Below, in pieces: positions 1 to 8,842 of a DNA stretch of 64,000 nucleotides. The translations under genes and the position numbers were made by a program. Under the pieces are notes generated by a model. The model did not search any database, was not told the DNA's origin, and saw only the letters and a list, made by a program, of their open reading frames with translations. Position 1 is the first letter of the stretch, and the number at the start of each line of letters is the position of its first letter. Source of the stretch: Actinomycetota bacterium (GTDB lineage Bacteria; Actinomycetota; UBA4738; HRBIN12); contig JBBECT010000005.1 of NCBI GenBank assembly GCA_040881665.1, positions 741,322 to 805,321 of the forward strand. Reading direction: 5' to 3'.

Positions 1-417
1 GCGTGCCATCTCGGTGTCGCCCACGGCCGCGGCGCGTTCCTCGGCCTTGATCTGTTCCCAGTTCGTGAGGACCTCGCCGGCGCCGGACACCTCGGCGTCG
101 CCGAACACGTGGGGATGGCGCCGGATCAGCTTCGTCACGATTGCGTCGGCCACGTCGTCGACGTCCCACGCACCGTCGTCGGATGCGATCTGCGCGTGGA
201 ACACGACCTGCAGCAGCAGGTCTCCGAGCTCGTCGCGCAGCGCGCCGGTGTCGCCGGTGTCGATCGCCTCGAGGGTTTCGTGCGCCTCCTCGAGCAAGTG
301 CTTGCCGAGAGACCGGTGGGTCTGTTCGTGATCCCAGGGGCAACCGTCCGGCCCACGCAGCCGTTGCATCACGCGGACGAGCTCGAGCAGCCGGGCGCCG
401 GTCGGCTCGGAGCCCAC
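1..417 (-). CDS. mazG: MazG family nucleoside triphosphate pyrophosphohydrolase (partial, 3' end outside window)
   Basis: MazG hydrolyses (d)NTPs to NMP and pyrophosphate and is thought to clean the nucleotide pool. The visible 139 codons carry the metal-binding helices: EEAHE at residues 43-47 and DELGD at 62-66, after the family opening RLRGPDGCPWDHEQTH. The GTG start at 417 lies 3 bp after the stop of the PpiC lipoprotein gene, so the two are probably translationally coupled at the end of the mfd operon. The C-terminus runs off the left edge. Confidence 0.9.
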   Translation of the reverse strand, partial: MGSEPTGARLLELVRVMQRLRGPDGCPWDHEQTHRSLGKHLLEEAHETLEAIDTGDTGALRDELGDLLLQVVFHAQIASDDGAWDVDDVADAIVTKLIRRHPHVFGDAEVSGAGEVLTNWEQIKAEERAAAVGDTEMAR

Positions 418-420
418 CGG

Positions 421-1458
421 CTACCCCTGTGGCGGGGCGCCGACGTCGACCGGGCCGGTCGAGGCCGGGGAGGGCGTCGGCGAGGAGGTCGAGGTCGTGC
501 GGATCGGTTCCACCAGCTGGGTCTGCGGGTTCATCCGCCCGTAGCGTGGGTTGACGTCGATGTCGGCGTCGAGGAGCCGCGCGTCGAACCACTCGGCGAA
601 CACGGTCGGTGCGAGCTCCTGGAGCAGTTGGTCGCGGACCTGGCCGAACGGAACCCGGTCCGCCGAGACGAGCAGGACCACGTGCCATCCGAACTCGGTC
701 TGAACCGGTTCGGAGATCTCACCGGGCTCGAGCGCGGCCGCGGCGTTCGCGAAGGCCGGGTCGAACGAGGCGGCCTGCTGCTCGCCGAGATCGCCCCCGC
801 TCTGGCCGACGTTGGGCTCGATCGAGAACTCCCGTGCGAGATCCTCGAAGCTGTTCGGCGTGGCCTGCCGGGCGATGTCGAGGGCCTCCTGCTGGGTCTC
901 CACGAGGATGTGCTTCGCGTGCAGCTGGGTGAACTCCAGGGAGCGCTCTTCGTACGAGCGGCGGATCGTTGCGTCGGTGATCTCCTCGTCGCTGATGACG
1001 CGCTGCACCTCCTGGAACAGCAGCAGGCGGCCGACGAACGCCTGGAGGTCCTCCGGGGTCAGCCCCTCCGCCGCGAGCTGGTCGGCGACGGCATCGGCGC
1101 CGATCTGGCCCTCGATCTCGGCGATCGCCGCCGTGATCGCCTGCGCACCGACCTCGAGCTGTTGCTCGCGGGCGTACGAGGCGATCAGCTCCTCCTGGAT
1201 CAGGTTCGACAAGGTGAAGCGGGCGCACGCGGCCGCCTGGCTCTCTCCTTCGATCGGCTGGCCGCACGGCGTCTGATTGAGCGCCGAGAGGAATCGGAAC
1301 TCCCGGATCGCCGCATCGAGCCGGTTCTCGGTGATCGCCGCGTCGTCGATCTTCGCCGCGGGTGGTTCGAGCCGGCCCTCGTTGCATGCGGTGAGCAGCA
1401 TGACGAGCGCGCCGAGGCCGGCGACGAGCATTCGGGAGCGTCCGGAGAGCGGGGTCAC
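421..1458 (-). CDS. PpiC/SurA-type peptidylprolyl isomerase lipoprotein
   Basis: This is a predicted exported foldase that isomerises peptidyl-prolyl bonds on the outer face of the membrane. From the chosen start, residues 10-25 form a hydrophobic signal ending in the lipobox LLTAC, so Cys25 is probably lipidated. A SurA-like N-terminal helical region follows, then a PpiC domain at about 182-265 (AKHILVET, SGGDLGE, FGWHVV). The tail is Ser/Thr/Pro-rich. An ATG at 1521 is in frame, but the GTG at 1458 makes a four-base GTGA overlap with the mfd stop and directly precedes the signal peptide, so it is preferred (345 aa). The gene sits between mfd and mazG. Confidence 0.88.
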   Translation of the reverse strand: MTPLSGRSRMLVAGLGALVMLLTACNEGRLEPPAAKIDDAAITENRLDAAIREFRFLSALNQTPCGQPIEGESQAAACARFTLSNLIQEELIASYAREQQLEVGAQAITAAIAEIEGQIGADAVADQLAAEGLTPEDLQAFVGRLLLFQEVQRVISDEEITDATIRRSYEERSLEFTQLHAKHILVETQQEALDIARQATPNSFEDLAREFSIEPNVGQSGGDLGEQQAASFDPAFANAAAALEPGEISEPVQTEFGWHVVLLVSADRVPFGQVRDQLLQELAPTVFAEWFDARLLDADIDVNPRYGRMNPQTQLVEPIRTTSTSSPTPSPASTGPVDVGAPPQG

Positions 1459-4400
1459 GCGCCCATCGTAGCAACGGCCTCGGTCTCGCCCGCCGCCTCG
1501 CGGAGCTTGGCCTCGACCCACGACGGCAGGTCCGCGCCGGCGACGCGTTCCGGGGCGAGGTTCAACGTTCGGGTCACTTCGTGGAACGTCGCCTCGGGAA
1601 CCCGCTCGGGCAGGTCGAGCCGCATCGTGTCGCGGATCGCGAACGGCTTGACCCGGACCTGGTCCCGATACGTGGTGATCTCGTCCACCTCGAAGCGCGC
1701 GGCGGCAAGGCGCAGCGACGCGACCGAGAACAGCGTGGCGACCTCCTGGGGCAGCGCGCCGAACCGGTCCTCGGCCTCGGCGCGCACCTCGTGGAGCCGG
1801 TCGTGGTCGGGCGCGGTCGCGATCCGCCGGTACAGCTCCAGACGCAGGGACTCCTGTTCGAGCCAGCCGATCGGAACGTACGCGCGGACCGGCAGCTCGA
1901 CCTTCAGGTCGCGTTCCTCGGGGAGCTCCTCCCCACGCATCTCGGCGACCGACTCCTGCAACAGACGGGCGTAGGTATCGAAGCCGACCGCGGCGATCTG
2001 CCCGTGCTGTTCGGCGCCGAGGAGGTTCCCGGCGCCGCGGATCTCGAGGTCGCGCAGGGCGATCTTGAAGCCCGAGCCGAGCGCCGTGTGCTGGGAGATC
2101 GTCGCGAGCCGCTCGTGCGCCTCCTCGGTCAGCTTGGAGACCGGGGGGAAGAAGAAGTAGGAGAACGCGCGTTCCTTCGCGCGGCCGACGCGGCCGCGGA
2201 GCTGATACATCTGCGCCAAGCCGAGGCGGTCGGCGCGATCGACGATCAGGGTGTTCGCGTTCGGGACGTCCAGACCGCTCTCGATGATCGTGGTGGACAC
2301 GAGCACGTCGGCCTCGCGATCCCAGAACGCGACCATCCGCTGTTCCAGGTCCTCCTCGTCCATCTGGCCGTGCGCGACGACGACGCGCGCTTCGGGGACC
2401 TGTTCCTGGATGAAGCCCGCGATCCGCTCGATCGTCGCGATCCGGTTGTGGACCCAGAACACCTGGCCCTCGCGCAGCAGCTCGCGGCGGATCGCGCCGA
2501 CGGCCAGCGGCTCGTCGTAGGGCCCGACGAACGTCAGCACCGGCTGACGGTCTTCCGGCGGCGTGTCGACCACGCTCATGTCGCGGATCCCGGTGAGCGC
2601 CATCTCGAGGGTTCGCGGGATCGGGGTCGCGGTCATCGTCAACACGTCCACGTGCGCGCGGAGCTTCTTCAGGCGCTCCTTGTGGGCAACGCCGAAGCGT
2701 TGTTCCTCGTCGACCACGAGCAGGCCGAGGTCGGAGAACCTCACGTCGGAGCCGATCAGCCGGTGGGTACCGATCACGACGTCGATCTCGCCGGACGCGA
2801 GCCCGGCGATCACCTCGTCCTGTTCGGTCTTCGACAGGAACCGCGACAGCATCGCGACCTTCACCGGGAACGGCGCGTACCGCTCGGAGAACGTCACGTA
2901 GTGCTGCTCGGCGAGCAGGGTGGTGGGAACGAGGACCGCGACCTGCTTGCCGTCCATTACCGCCTTGAACGCGGCGCGTACGGCGATCTCGGTCTTGCCG
3001 AACCCGACGTCGCCGCAGATCAGGCGGTCCATCGGCTTGGAGGACTCCATGTCGCGCTTGACATCGTCGATCGCCGTGAGCTGGTCGCGCGTCTCGTCGA
3101 AGCCGAACGCCTCCTCGAGCTCCTGTTGCCAGTGGCTGTCGGGGGCGAAGGCGTGACCCTTCACCGACATCCGAACGGTGTAGAGACGGACGAGCTCACC
3201 GGCCATGTCCTTGACGGCGCGCTTCACGCGCCCCTTCGCGCGCGCCCAGTCCGACGAGCCGAGCCGGTGCAGGCGCGGCGCCTCTCCTCCGATGTATTTC
3301 GCGACCATCCCGACCTGGTCGGTGGGAACGAACAGCCGGTCGTTCTGCGCGTACTCCAGGATCAGGTAGTCGCGCTCCGCGTCGCCGATCTCCCGGTGGG
3401 TGATGCCGACGTAGGTGCCGATCCCGTGCACGCGGTGCACGACGTGGTCCCCGGGCTCGAGGTCGAGCGCGACGTCCTCGGCGCGGCGGGTGGTGAGGCG
3501 GGGAGCGCTCCGGGTGTGCGTGCGCGAGCCGAACAGATCCTCCTCGGTCGCGACCGCGAGCTTGCCCGGCCCGAAGCGGAACCCCTGGGTGAGGTCGCAC
3601 TCGACGGCGACCGCGTTGCCGTCGGCGGAGGCGACGTCGATCGCCTGGGCTCCCTTCGGGCCGGGCGCCTCGATCAGATCGAGACCGCGGTCGTGCAACA
3701 CCTCGCGCGAGCGTTCGAGCGACCCGTGGCCCTGGGCGGTGACGACGACACGGAACCCGACGTTCGCGAGATCGTGCAGGGTCGTGGCGAGCTCGGCCGG
3801 ATTGCCCTGTGCGGCGCTCCCCCATCCCTCGAACCCGAGCGACTCGGCTTCGGCGAACTCGGTCAGGTCCAGCCGGGGTCGCTCCCCGAGTGCGTCGTCG
3901 AGATCGGCGAGCGGCGGGGCAGCGGGCCAGCCGGACGCCTCGGCGATCGCGTCGGCCTCGAGCACCGCCTGGGCCGCTCTATCGATCGTGCGGCGCGACT
4001 TCGTCAGCACGACCCAGGAGCCGTCCGGCAGCAGGTCCGCGGGACGTGGCAGATCCCGGACGAGCAACGGGGCGAGTGCTTCCATCCCCTCGAACTGCAG
4101 GCCGTCGGCGAACCGCGTGAGCTGGTCGCGCCACCGATCGAGGTGGGTGGGCGCGAGCTGTTCCGCGCGACGTTTGAGCTCCTCGGTCTGCAGCAGCTCC
4201 CGGACCGGTCCGGCCTCGACGAGGTCGACGAGGTCCGTGGAACGCTGAGTCGCGGGAACGAACTCGCGGATCGATTCGATCTCGTCGCCGAGGTACTCGA
4301 AGCGGGCCGGCCGGCGGGCGGCGCCGGCGAACAGGTCGACGATGCCGCCACGGATCGCGAACTCTCCGCGGTGCTCGACGACGTCGGCGCGGATGTAGCC

Positions 4401-4865
4401 GAGCGCGACGAGCCGGTCGGCGAGCTCGTCGGGCGCGAGCTCCTGACCCTTGGCGATCGACAACGGCGGCGTGTCGATAAGGGTCGGCGAGATCCCCTGC
4501 AGGACCGCATGCGCCGCAGCGACGAGGACGAACGGTCCTTTCGCATCGCGCAGCGCGTGCACCGCACGGGCGCGGCGGGCAACGGTTTCGGCGGTCGGCG
4601 AGATCCCCTCACTCGGGAGCGCTTCCCACGCCGGGAGCATCTCGACCCGATCCGCGCCGAGGAACGCACGCACCCCGTGCTCGAGCTCGTCGGCCTCGCG
4701 CGGACCCGGCGCCACGGCGAGCACGGGAGCTTCGAGCGCGACGGCCAGGGCGGCGATCGCGGCGTCCTGCCCGGCGTCGGCGCGGCGCAGCAGCGGCCGG
4801 GCGCGATCGAGCAGGAGCCGTTCGTACGGCTCCGAGCGTGCGATCCGTTCCAGCAGTGGGTTCAC
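1455..4865 (-). CDS. mfd: Transcription-repair coupling factor Mfd
   Basis: Mfd removes RNA polymerase stalled at DNA lesions and recruits UvrA. The 1136-aa length is normal for the family. In order are the UvrB-like N-terminal modules, the RNA polymerase-interacting domain around residues 470-540 (GDHVVHRVHGIGTYVG), superfamily 2 helicase motifs (Walker A GDVGFGKTE near 620, DEEQ box VVDEEQRFGV near 718, and TATPIPRTLEMAL), and the C-terminal TRCF domain. The start is GTG. The stop overlaps the start of the PpiC gene by four bases, so mfd, the PpiC gene and mazG look like one transcript. Confidence 0.97.
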   Translation of the reverse strand: MNPLLERIARSEPYERLLLDRARPLLRRADAGQDAAIAALAVALEAPVLAVAPGPREADELEHGVRAFLGADRVEMLPAWEALPSEGISPTAETVARRARAVHALRDAKGPFVLVAAAHAVLQGISPTLIDTPPLSIAKGQELAPDELADRLVALGYIRADVVEHRGEFAIRGGIVDLFAGAARRPARFEYLGDEIESIREFVPATQRSTDLVDLVEAGPVRELLQTEELKRRAEQLAPTHLDRWRDQLTRFADGLQFEGMEALAPLLVRDLPRPADLLPDGSWVVLTKSRRTIDRAAQAVLEADAIAEASGWPAAPPLADLDDALGERPRLDLTEFAEAESLGFEGWGSAAQGNPAELATTLHDLANVGFRVVVTAQGHGSLERSREVLHDRGLDLIEAPGPKGAQAIDVASADGNAVAVECDLTQGFRFGPGKLAVATEEDLFGSRTHTRSAPRLTTRRAEDVALDLEPGDHVVHRVHGIGTYVGITHREIGDAERDYLILEYAQNDRLFVPTDQVGMVAKYIGGEAPRLHRLGSSDWARAKGRVKRAVKDMAGELVRLYTVRMSVKGHAFAPDSHWQQELEEAFGFDETRDQLTAIDDVKRDMESSKPMDRLICGDVGFGKTEIAVRAAFKAVMDGKQVAVLVPTTLLAEQHYVTFSERYAPFPVKVAMLSRFLSKTEQDEVIAGLASGEIDVVIGTHRLIGSDVRFSDLGLLVVDEEQRFGVAHKERLKKLRAHVDVLTMTATPIPRTLEMALTGIRDMSVVDTPPEDRQPVLTFVGPYDEPLAVGAIRRELLREGQVFWVHNRIATIERIAGFIQEQVPEARVVVAHGQMDEEDLEQRMVAFWDREADVLVSTTIIESGLDVPNANTLIVDRADRLGLAQMYQLRGRVGRAKERAFSYFFFPPVSKLTEEAHERLATISQHTALGSGFKIALRDLEIRGAGNLLGAEQHGQIAAVGFDTYARLLQESVAEMRGEELPEERDLKVELPVRAYVPIGWLEQESLRLELYRRIATAPDHDRLHEVRAEAEDRFGALPQEVATLFSVASLRLAAARFEVDEITTYRDQVRVKPFAIRDTMRLDLPERVPEATFHEVTRTLNLAPERVAGADLPSWVEAKLREAAGETEAVATMGA

Positions 4866-4984
4866 CGTGCCTGTGCGCTCCCGTTCCGAACGACCCCGAA
4901 CGCCACGAAGAGGCCTCGCCGCAGCTGCGACGGGCCTATCCGAAGAACATCCTACGAGAGACGCCTGCTGTTTCCCTACCGGTG

Positions 4985-6178
4985 CTACGCGACCCAGTGT
5001 CGGGCCGGCTGCGAGAGGAACTCCTGCACGGGGATGCCTTGGCCGCCGACCAGCAAGGTGGTCGCCCCCTCGAACCGCTCCGTGAACGCGCGCAGGCCCG
5101 GTAGGGCGTCCTTGCGTCGACCGCTCGTCACCTCGAGCCCGACCACCCGCGACCCCGAGTGGAGCACGAGGTCGACCTCACGATTGCGATCTCGCCAGTA
5201 CGACACCTTGATCTCGTCCCCCCCTCCTGAGTTCACCAGGTGGGCTCCCACCGCGGTTTCGGTCAGGCGCCCCCACATCTCCGGGTCCGTCCGCGCGTCA
5301 CGGAGCGAAACGCCGGACGGAGCCGAGACCAGCGCGGCGTTCAGTGCGACCAGTTTGGGACTCGAACCGCGTCGCCGAACGATGCTCCCGCTGAACTTCT
5401 GCAGTCCCGCGATCAGTCCTGCGCCCTCCAGGAGCCGCAGGTAGTGGGCGAGCGTCGTCGTGTTCCCCGCATCCTGCAACTGGCCCACGAGCTTCTGGTA
5501 CGAAACGATCTGTCCCGAGTAAGCGCAGGCGAGCTGGAACAGTTGTCGCAGGAGCGCCGGCTTGTCGATCCGCGTCAGGAGCAGGATGTCGCGGGACAGC
5601 GTGGTCTCGACGAGGGACTCCATGATGTAGGCGAACCATCGTCGTCGGTCGTCGACGAGATCCGCCGCCCCGGGATACCCGCCGAAGAACATGTACCGAT
5701 CGAGGTCCCACGAGAACGCCGCGCGCATCTCTGAGAACGACCAGTGCGGCACTCGGATCAGCTCGAAGCGACCCGCCAGACTCTCGCCGAGACCCCGCTG
5801 GACGACGAGGGGTGCGGACCCGAGCAGCACGGTCCGAAGCGACAGCTCCGACGCGGAGTCTTCGTCCCACAACAGCTTCACGAGGCTCGCCCAGTCGGGG
5901 ATCTTCTGCACCTCGTCCAGGACCAGCACGGCGCCGTCTTCGCCCGCGTCACGGGCCATCGTCCTTCCGATCGTCCACTGCGCTCGCAGCCACGCCAGGT
6001 CTCGCCCGGACGGATCGTCAGCGGAGGCAACGTGCACCGGTCCACGAACCTGCTGGGTGGCCTGCCGCGCGATCGTCGTCTTCCCCACCTGGCGAGGTCC
6101 CGCCAGCACCTGGATGAAGCGCCTCGGTTCGGCCAGGCGTTCCACCAGGAGGTCCACCATGCGGCGCCGATAGATCAC
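4985..6178 (-). CDS. AAA+ ATP-binding protein with DUF4143 domain
   Basis: This is a predicted ATPase of the AAA_14/DUF4143 family, whose role is not established. A Walker A motif (GPRQVGKT, residues 27-34) and a Walker B motif (AVLVLDEVQ, near 85) are clear. The C-terminal half is the DUF4143 region with a nuclease-fold-like stretch (DEIKVSYWRDRNREVDLVL). The GTG start lies 6 nt after a TAAACT -10-like element, suggesting a leaderless mRNA. ATG at 6160 is an alternative start. Two inverted repeats with TACTCA half-sites lie directly upstream, so the gene is probably tightly regulated. It has no operon partner, and such genes are often acquired horizontally. Confidence 0.85.
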   Translation of the reverse strand: MIYRRRMVDLLVERLAEPRRFIQVLAGPRQVGKTTIARQATQQVRGPVHVASADDPSGRDLAWLRAQWTIGRTMARDAGEDGAVLVLDEVQKIPDWASLVKLLWDEDSASELSLRTVLLGSAPLVVQRGLGESLAGRFELIRVPHWSFSEMRAAFSWDLDRYMFFGGYPGAADLVDDRRRWFAYIMESLVETTLSRDILLLTRIDKPALLRQLFQLACAYSGQIVSYQKLVGQLQDAGNTTTLAHYLRLLEGAGLIAGLQKFSGSIVRRRGSSPKLVALNAALVSAPSGVSLRDARTDPEMWGRLTETAVGAHLVNSGGGDEIKVSYWRDRNREVDLVLHSGSRVVGLEVTSGRRKDALPGLRAFTERFEGATTLLVGGQGIPVQEFLSQPARHWVA

Positions 6179-6186
6179 CCCGACAG

Positions 6187-6208
6187 TTTACTCAACACGT
6201 TGAGTAAA
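6187..6208. promoter_or_regulatory. Inverted repeat 1 upstream of the DUF4143 ATPase
   Basis: Perfect 10-bp arms TTTACTCAAC and GTTGAGTAAA flank a 2-bp spacer. The right arm overlaps the probable -10 (TAAACT on the minus strand), so protein binding here would block the ATPase promoter. Its centre is 22 bp from that of the next repeat. Confidence 0.7.
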
Positions 6209-6210
6209 TC

Positions 6211-6228
6211 TACTCAGTATGCTGAGTA
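6211..6228. promoter_or_regulatory. Inverted repeat 2 upstream of the DUF4143 ATPase
   Basis: Arms TACTCAG and CTGAGTA are separated by four bases. The outer TACTCA/TGAGTA half-sites match those of the neighbouring repeat, and centre spacing is 22 bp (about two helical turns), as expected for two cooperatively bound dimers. Confidence 0.65.
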
Positions 6229-6254
6229 ATCTGTTCCACGCACAGTTTTCTGTG

Positions 6255-6278
6255 ACTATACCGTCTGGACGGTATAGT
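6255..6278. promoter_or_regulatory. TetR-type operator palindrome
   Basis: Perfect 11-bp arms ACTATACCGTC and GACGGTATAGT are separated by TG. The palindrome lies 6 bp before the TetR gene, and its right arm contains the probable -10 TATAGT. The simplest reading is an autoregulatory operator for the adjacent repressor, controlling both the repressor and the SMR pump. Confidence 0.85.
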
Positions 6279-6284
6279 TAGTGG

Positions 6285-6857
6285 GTGGCATCTACCACTG
6301 AAGTGACGCCTTCGGAACGACGATCCTCGGCGTCCCGGGCTCGGATCCTGGAGGCGGCCTATGAGGTCGTGCGCGTGCGAGGAACCACCGCGATGACACT
6401 CGACGCGGTGGCCGATGCCGCCGAGGTCAGCAAGGGTGGGTTGCTCTACCACTTCCCGTCGAAGGACGCGCTGCTTCGGGCGATGGTCGATCGGCTCGTC
6501 GGCGACTACACGCACGCCGTCCGCACCCACGCGGCGGCGGACGAGAACCCGCTCGGACGTTCCGCACGGTCGTACGTACGTGCGGGAACCGACACCCTCC
6601 GCGACGCGGACGTGTGGCTCGCCCTCGTCGCTGCACTCGGCGAAGGGCCGAACCTGCTCGAACCCTGGCGGGAGGTCTGCGCCGGGTGGATGGACACCGA
6701 CCATTCCGAGGGGGTCGACATCGTCTCGTCGACGATCGCCCGGCTCGCCACCGACGGCTTGTGGCTCGCCGACGTCCTCGGAGTCGAGCCTGTGGACACC
6801 AAGGTCCGTGCGAAGATGCTGCAACGGCTCGAGGCGATGACCGAGGAACCGGCGTGA
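6285..6857 (+). CDS. TetR family transcriptional regulator
   Basis: This 190-aa protein is a predicted ligand-responsive repressor. Residues 15-62 form the TetR N-terminal helix-turn-helix (ILEAAYEVVRVRGTTAMTL, then VSKGGLLYHFPSKDALL). The C-terminal half is a helical ligand-binding region. The GTG start lies 6 nt after TATAGT inside a perfect palindrome, implying a leaderless and self-repressed mRNA. The stop overlaps the SMR transporter start by four bases (GTGA), so regulator and pump form a coupled two-gene operon. The inducer is probably a substrate of the pump. Confidence 0.93.
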   Translation: MASTTEVTPSERRSSASRARILEAAYEVVRVRGTTAMTLDAVADAAEVSKGGLLYHFPSKDALLRAMVDRLVGDYTHAVRTHAAADENPLGRSARSYVRAGTDTLRDADVWLALVAALGEGPNLLEPWREVCAGWMDTDHSEGVDIVSSTIARLATDGLWLADVLGVEPVDTKVRAKMLQRLEAMTEEPA

Positions 6858-7183
6858 ACCCCTGGGTCCTCTTGGGGTTCGCGATCGCGACCGAGGTCAC
6901 GGCGACGTTGAGCCTTCGCGCCTCCGACGGCTTCAAGAGGCTCGGATTCTCGATCGTCGTGATCGTGGGCTATGGGCTGTCGTTCTGGTTGCTCGGCCTG
7001 ATCCTGCGTGAGCTTCCCTCGGGGGTCGTCTACGCGATCTGGAGCGGGTTCGGGATCGCGATCATCGCGGTCGCCGGGCGGTTCCTGTTCGACGACCGGC
7101 TGCCGATCGCGGCGATCGGCGGGATCGCGCTGATCCTGGTCGGCATCCTGACGATCAACCTCTCCGGTGCAGGCGGTCGCTGA
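6854..7183 (+). CDS. Small multidrug resistance (SMR/EmrE-like) efflux protein
   Basis: This 109-aa protein has four hydrophobic helices, the usual size for an SMR antiporter that exchanges cationic drugs or guanidinium-type compounds for protons. The essential membrane glutamate is residue 14 (FAIATEV), the same position as Glu14 of EmrE. GVVYAIWSG near residue 60 matches the family signature. The GTG start overlaps the TetR stop as GTGA. The sequence does not settle whether it is of the Qac or the Gdx (SugE) type. Confidence 0.92.
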   Translation: MNPWVLLGFAIATEVTATLSLRASDGFKRLGFSIVVIVGYGLSFWLLGLILRELPSGVVYAIWSGFGIAIIAVAGRFLFDDRLPIAAIGGIALILVGILTINLSGAGGR

Positions 7184-7285
7184 GTTCGTCCTTCGCCACG
7201 GCCCGCAGCTGGGCCGAGTCCTGGGAGCCCGTTGCACTTTCGCACCACTCGATGCTAGATTCCCGCGACCTCGAAGGGAGCCCAG

Positions 7286-8839
7286 ATGCGAGTGCGCGGA
7301 ACCGTCACCCTCACTTCCCTCCTGTTGGTCGCGCTCGCCGGGCTCGCTCCAGTTGCCGACGCAGGCGGAGGCTCGGCTACCCCCGAAGACGGCGACTTCG
7401 ACGGTGACGGGTACGCGGACTTGGTGATCGCCGCGAACTATGACGATGTCGCGGGTGTCAAGAACGCAGGGAGCGTGACCGTCCTTCCGGGCGGGCCCGC
7501 CGGACCCGGCGTCGCAGGAGCGAAGAACTGGAACCTTGACTCCCCCGGCGTTCCGAGCAAGCTCGGGACGGACGACCTGTTCGGGCTTGGGATCACTGTC
7601 GGTGACTTCAACGACGACGGATTCGGAGACCTCGCCGTCGGCACGCCCAACGACGCCGTGAAGAGCCGGCGCACGGGAACGGTGCTCGTCCTCTACGGCT
7701 CCTCGAGCGGACTCTCCACCGACGGCGCCGGGTTGCTCCATCTCGGCTCTCCCGGAGTTCCGGGTGATCGGAAGTTCGCTGGACTCGGTTTCTCGGTCGC
7801 GGCCGGCGACTTCAACGGGGACGGTGTGTCGGACCTCGCGGCGGGCGCGCCCGGGTTGCGCGTGTCCAATGAGGCGGCCGCGGGAGCGGGATATGTGCTC
7901 TACGGCATCTCCGGGCAGGGCCTCACGGGTGCGGGAGCGCACGTGTTCTCGCAAGCCACGAACGGTCTCCCTGAGACCCCCGAACCCGGCGACAACTTCG
8001 GACTGAGCGTCGCGGCCGGCGACATGACGGGTGACGGCATCGACGACGTCGCTTTCGGAGCCCCCCTGGACGACAACGCACGTCAAGATCGCGGGTCGGT
8101 TCAGGTGCTTCGCGGGTCGGACACGGGCGTTCAGGTCGAAGGGAACCATTTCCTCTCACCGAGTGCCGACCGAGGAAGACAGCGCTACGGACACGACCTC
8201 TTCGCCGGGGACGTTGACGACGACGGCGACGAGGATCTCGCGATCGGCGTGCCCGGCGCTGAGGTCGAGCAGAAGGAGTTCGCCGGGATGATCGACGTAC
8301 GGATCGCCGGGCCCGAGGGCAGCATCTTCGATGATCAGTACGAGCTCAGGCAGTCGTCGAATCCGGTCGGCTTCGGAGCGCGCGCGTACGAACAGTTCGG
8401 CTTCAGTGTCGGCGGTGGGGACTTCGACGGGGACGGAACCACCGAGATCGTGGGAGCAAGCTTCGAGAGCTTCTCGGGTCACGAGCAGGCGGGGGCGGTG
8501 TTCGTGATCTCGGGCCTGGGTGACCCAGACGTGTTCCTCGATCCAAGCGTGGTTGTGTGGAATCAAGACAGTTCGGGCATCCCAGAGAAGGCTGAGGACG
8601 GAGATTTCTTCGGGTGGGATCTCACCGGCGGCCCGTTCTCCGGCGGGGTGGGAGATGACCTCGTCGTCGGAGCGGGAGGCGAGACGGTCACCGGGGCGAT
8701 CCGGGCCGGGTCGGTGGTCTCGATCCTGGGATCGGGATCTGGACTCACAGGCGTCGGAGCGAAGGCCTGGACCCGGGACTCGCCGGGAGTGCCCGGGACC
8801 GCCGAACAAGGTGACCGATTCGGATCGAAGCTGGGCTGA
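7286..8839 (+). CDS. Secreted FG-GAP repeat beta-propeller protein
   Basis: A signal peptide (residues 1-27, ending VADAGG) is followed by about seven FG-GAP/integrin-alpha-type blades. Each has a Ca-binding loop such as DFDGDGYAD, DFNDDGFGD, DFNGDGVSD, DMTGDGIDD, DVDDDGDED or DFDGDGTTE. The last blade (FSGGVGDD) is degenerate. Seven blades fit a closed extracellular propeller of 517 aa. The start has a ribosome site (GAAGGGAG), unlike many genes here. Function is probably adhesion or ligand binding, but no partner is evident. The serine hydrolase gene starts 3 bp downstream. Confidence 0.85.
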   Translation: MRVRGTVTLTSLLLVALAGLAPVADAGGGSATPEDGDFDGDGYADLVIAANYDDVAGVKNAGSVTVLPGGPAGPGVAGAKNWNLDSPGVPSKLGTDDLFGLGITVGDFNDDGFGDLAVGTPNDAVKSRRTGTVLVLYGSSSGLSTDGAGLLHLGSPGVPGDRKFAGLGFSVAAGDFNGDGVSDLAAGAPGLRVSNEAAAGAGYVLYGISGQGLTGAGAHVFSQATNGLPETPEPGDNFGLSVAAGDMTGDGIDDVAFGAPLDDNARQDRGSVQVLRGSDTGVQVEGNHFLSPSADRGRQRYGHDLFAGDVDDDGDEDLAIGVPGAEVEQKEFAGMIDVRIAGPEGSIFDDQYELRQSSNPVGFGARAYEQFGFSVGGGDFDGDGTTEIVGASFESFSGHEQAGAVFVISGLGDPDVFLDPSVVVWNQDSSGIPEKAEDGDFFGWDLTGGPFSGGVGDDLVVGAGGETVTGAIRAGSVVSILGSGSGLTGVGAKAWTRDSPGVPGTAEQGDRFGSKLG

Positions 8840-8842
8840 CCG

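Noticed and set aside
109..1974. Long plus-strand open frame opposite the PpiC and mfd genes
   Set aside because: Arg/Gly/Ala-rich shadow of real minus-strand genes; no domain and no start signal.
1581..5444. 1287-codon plus-strand open frame opposite mfd
   Set aside because: Antisense shadow of a conserved gene, with the composition typical of reverse-frame GC-rich DNA.
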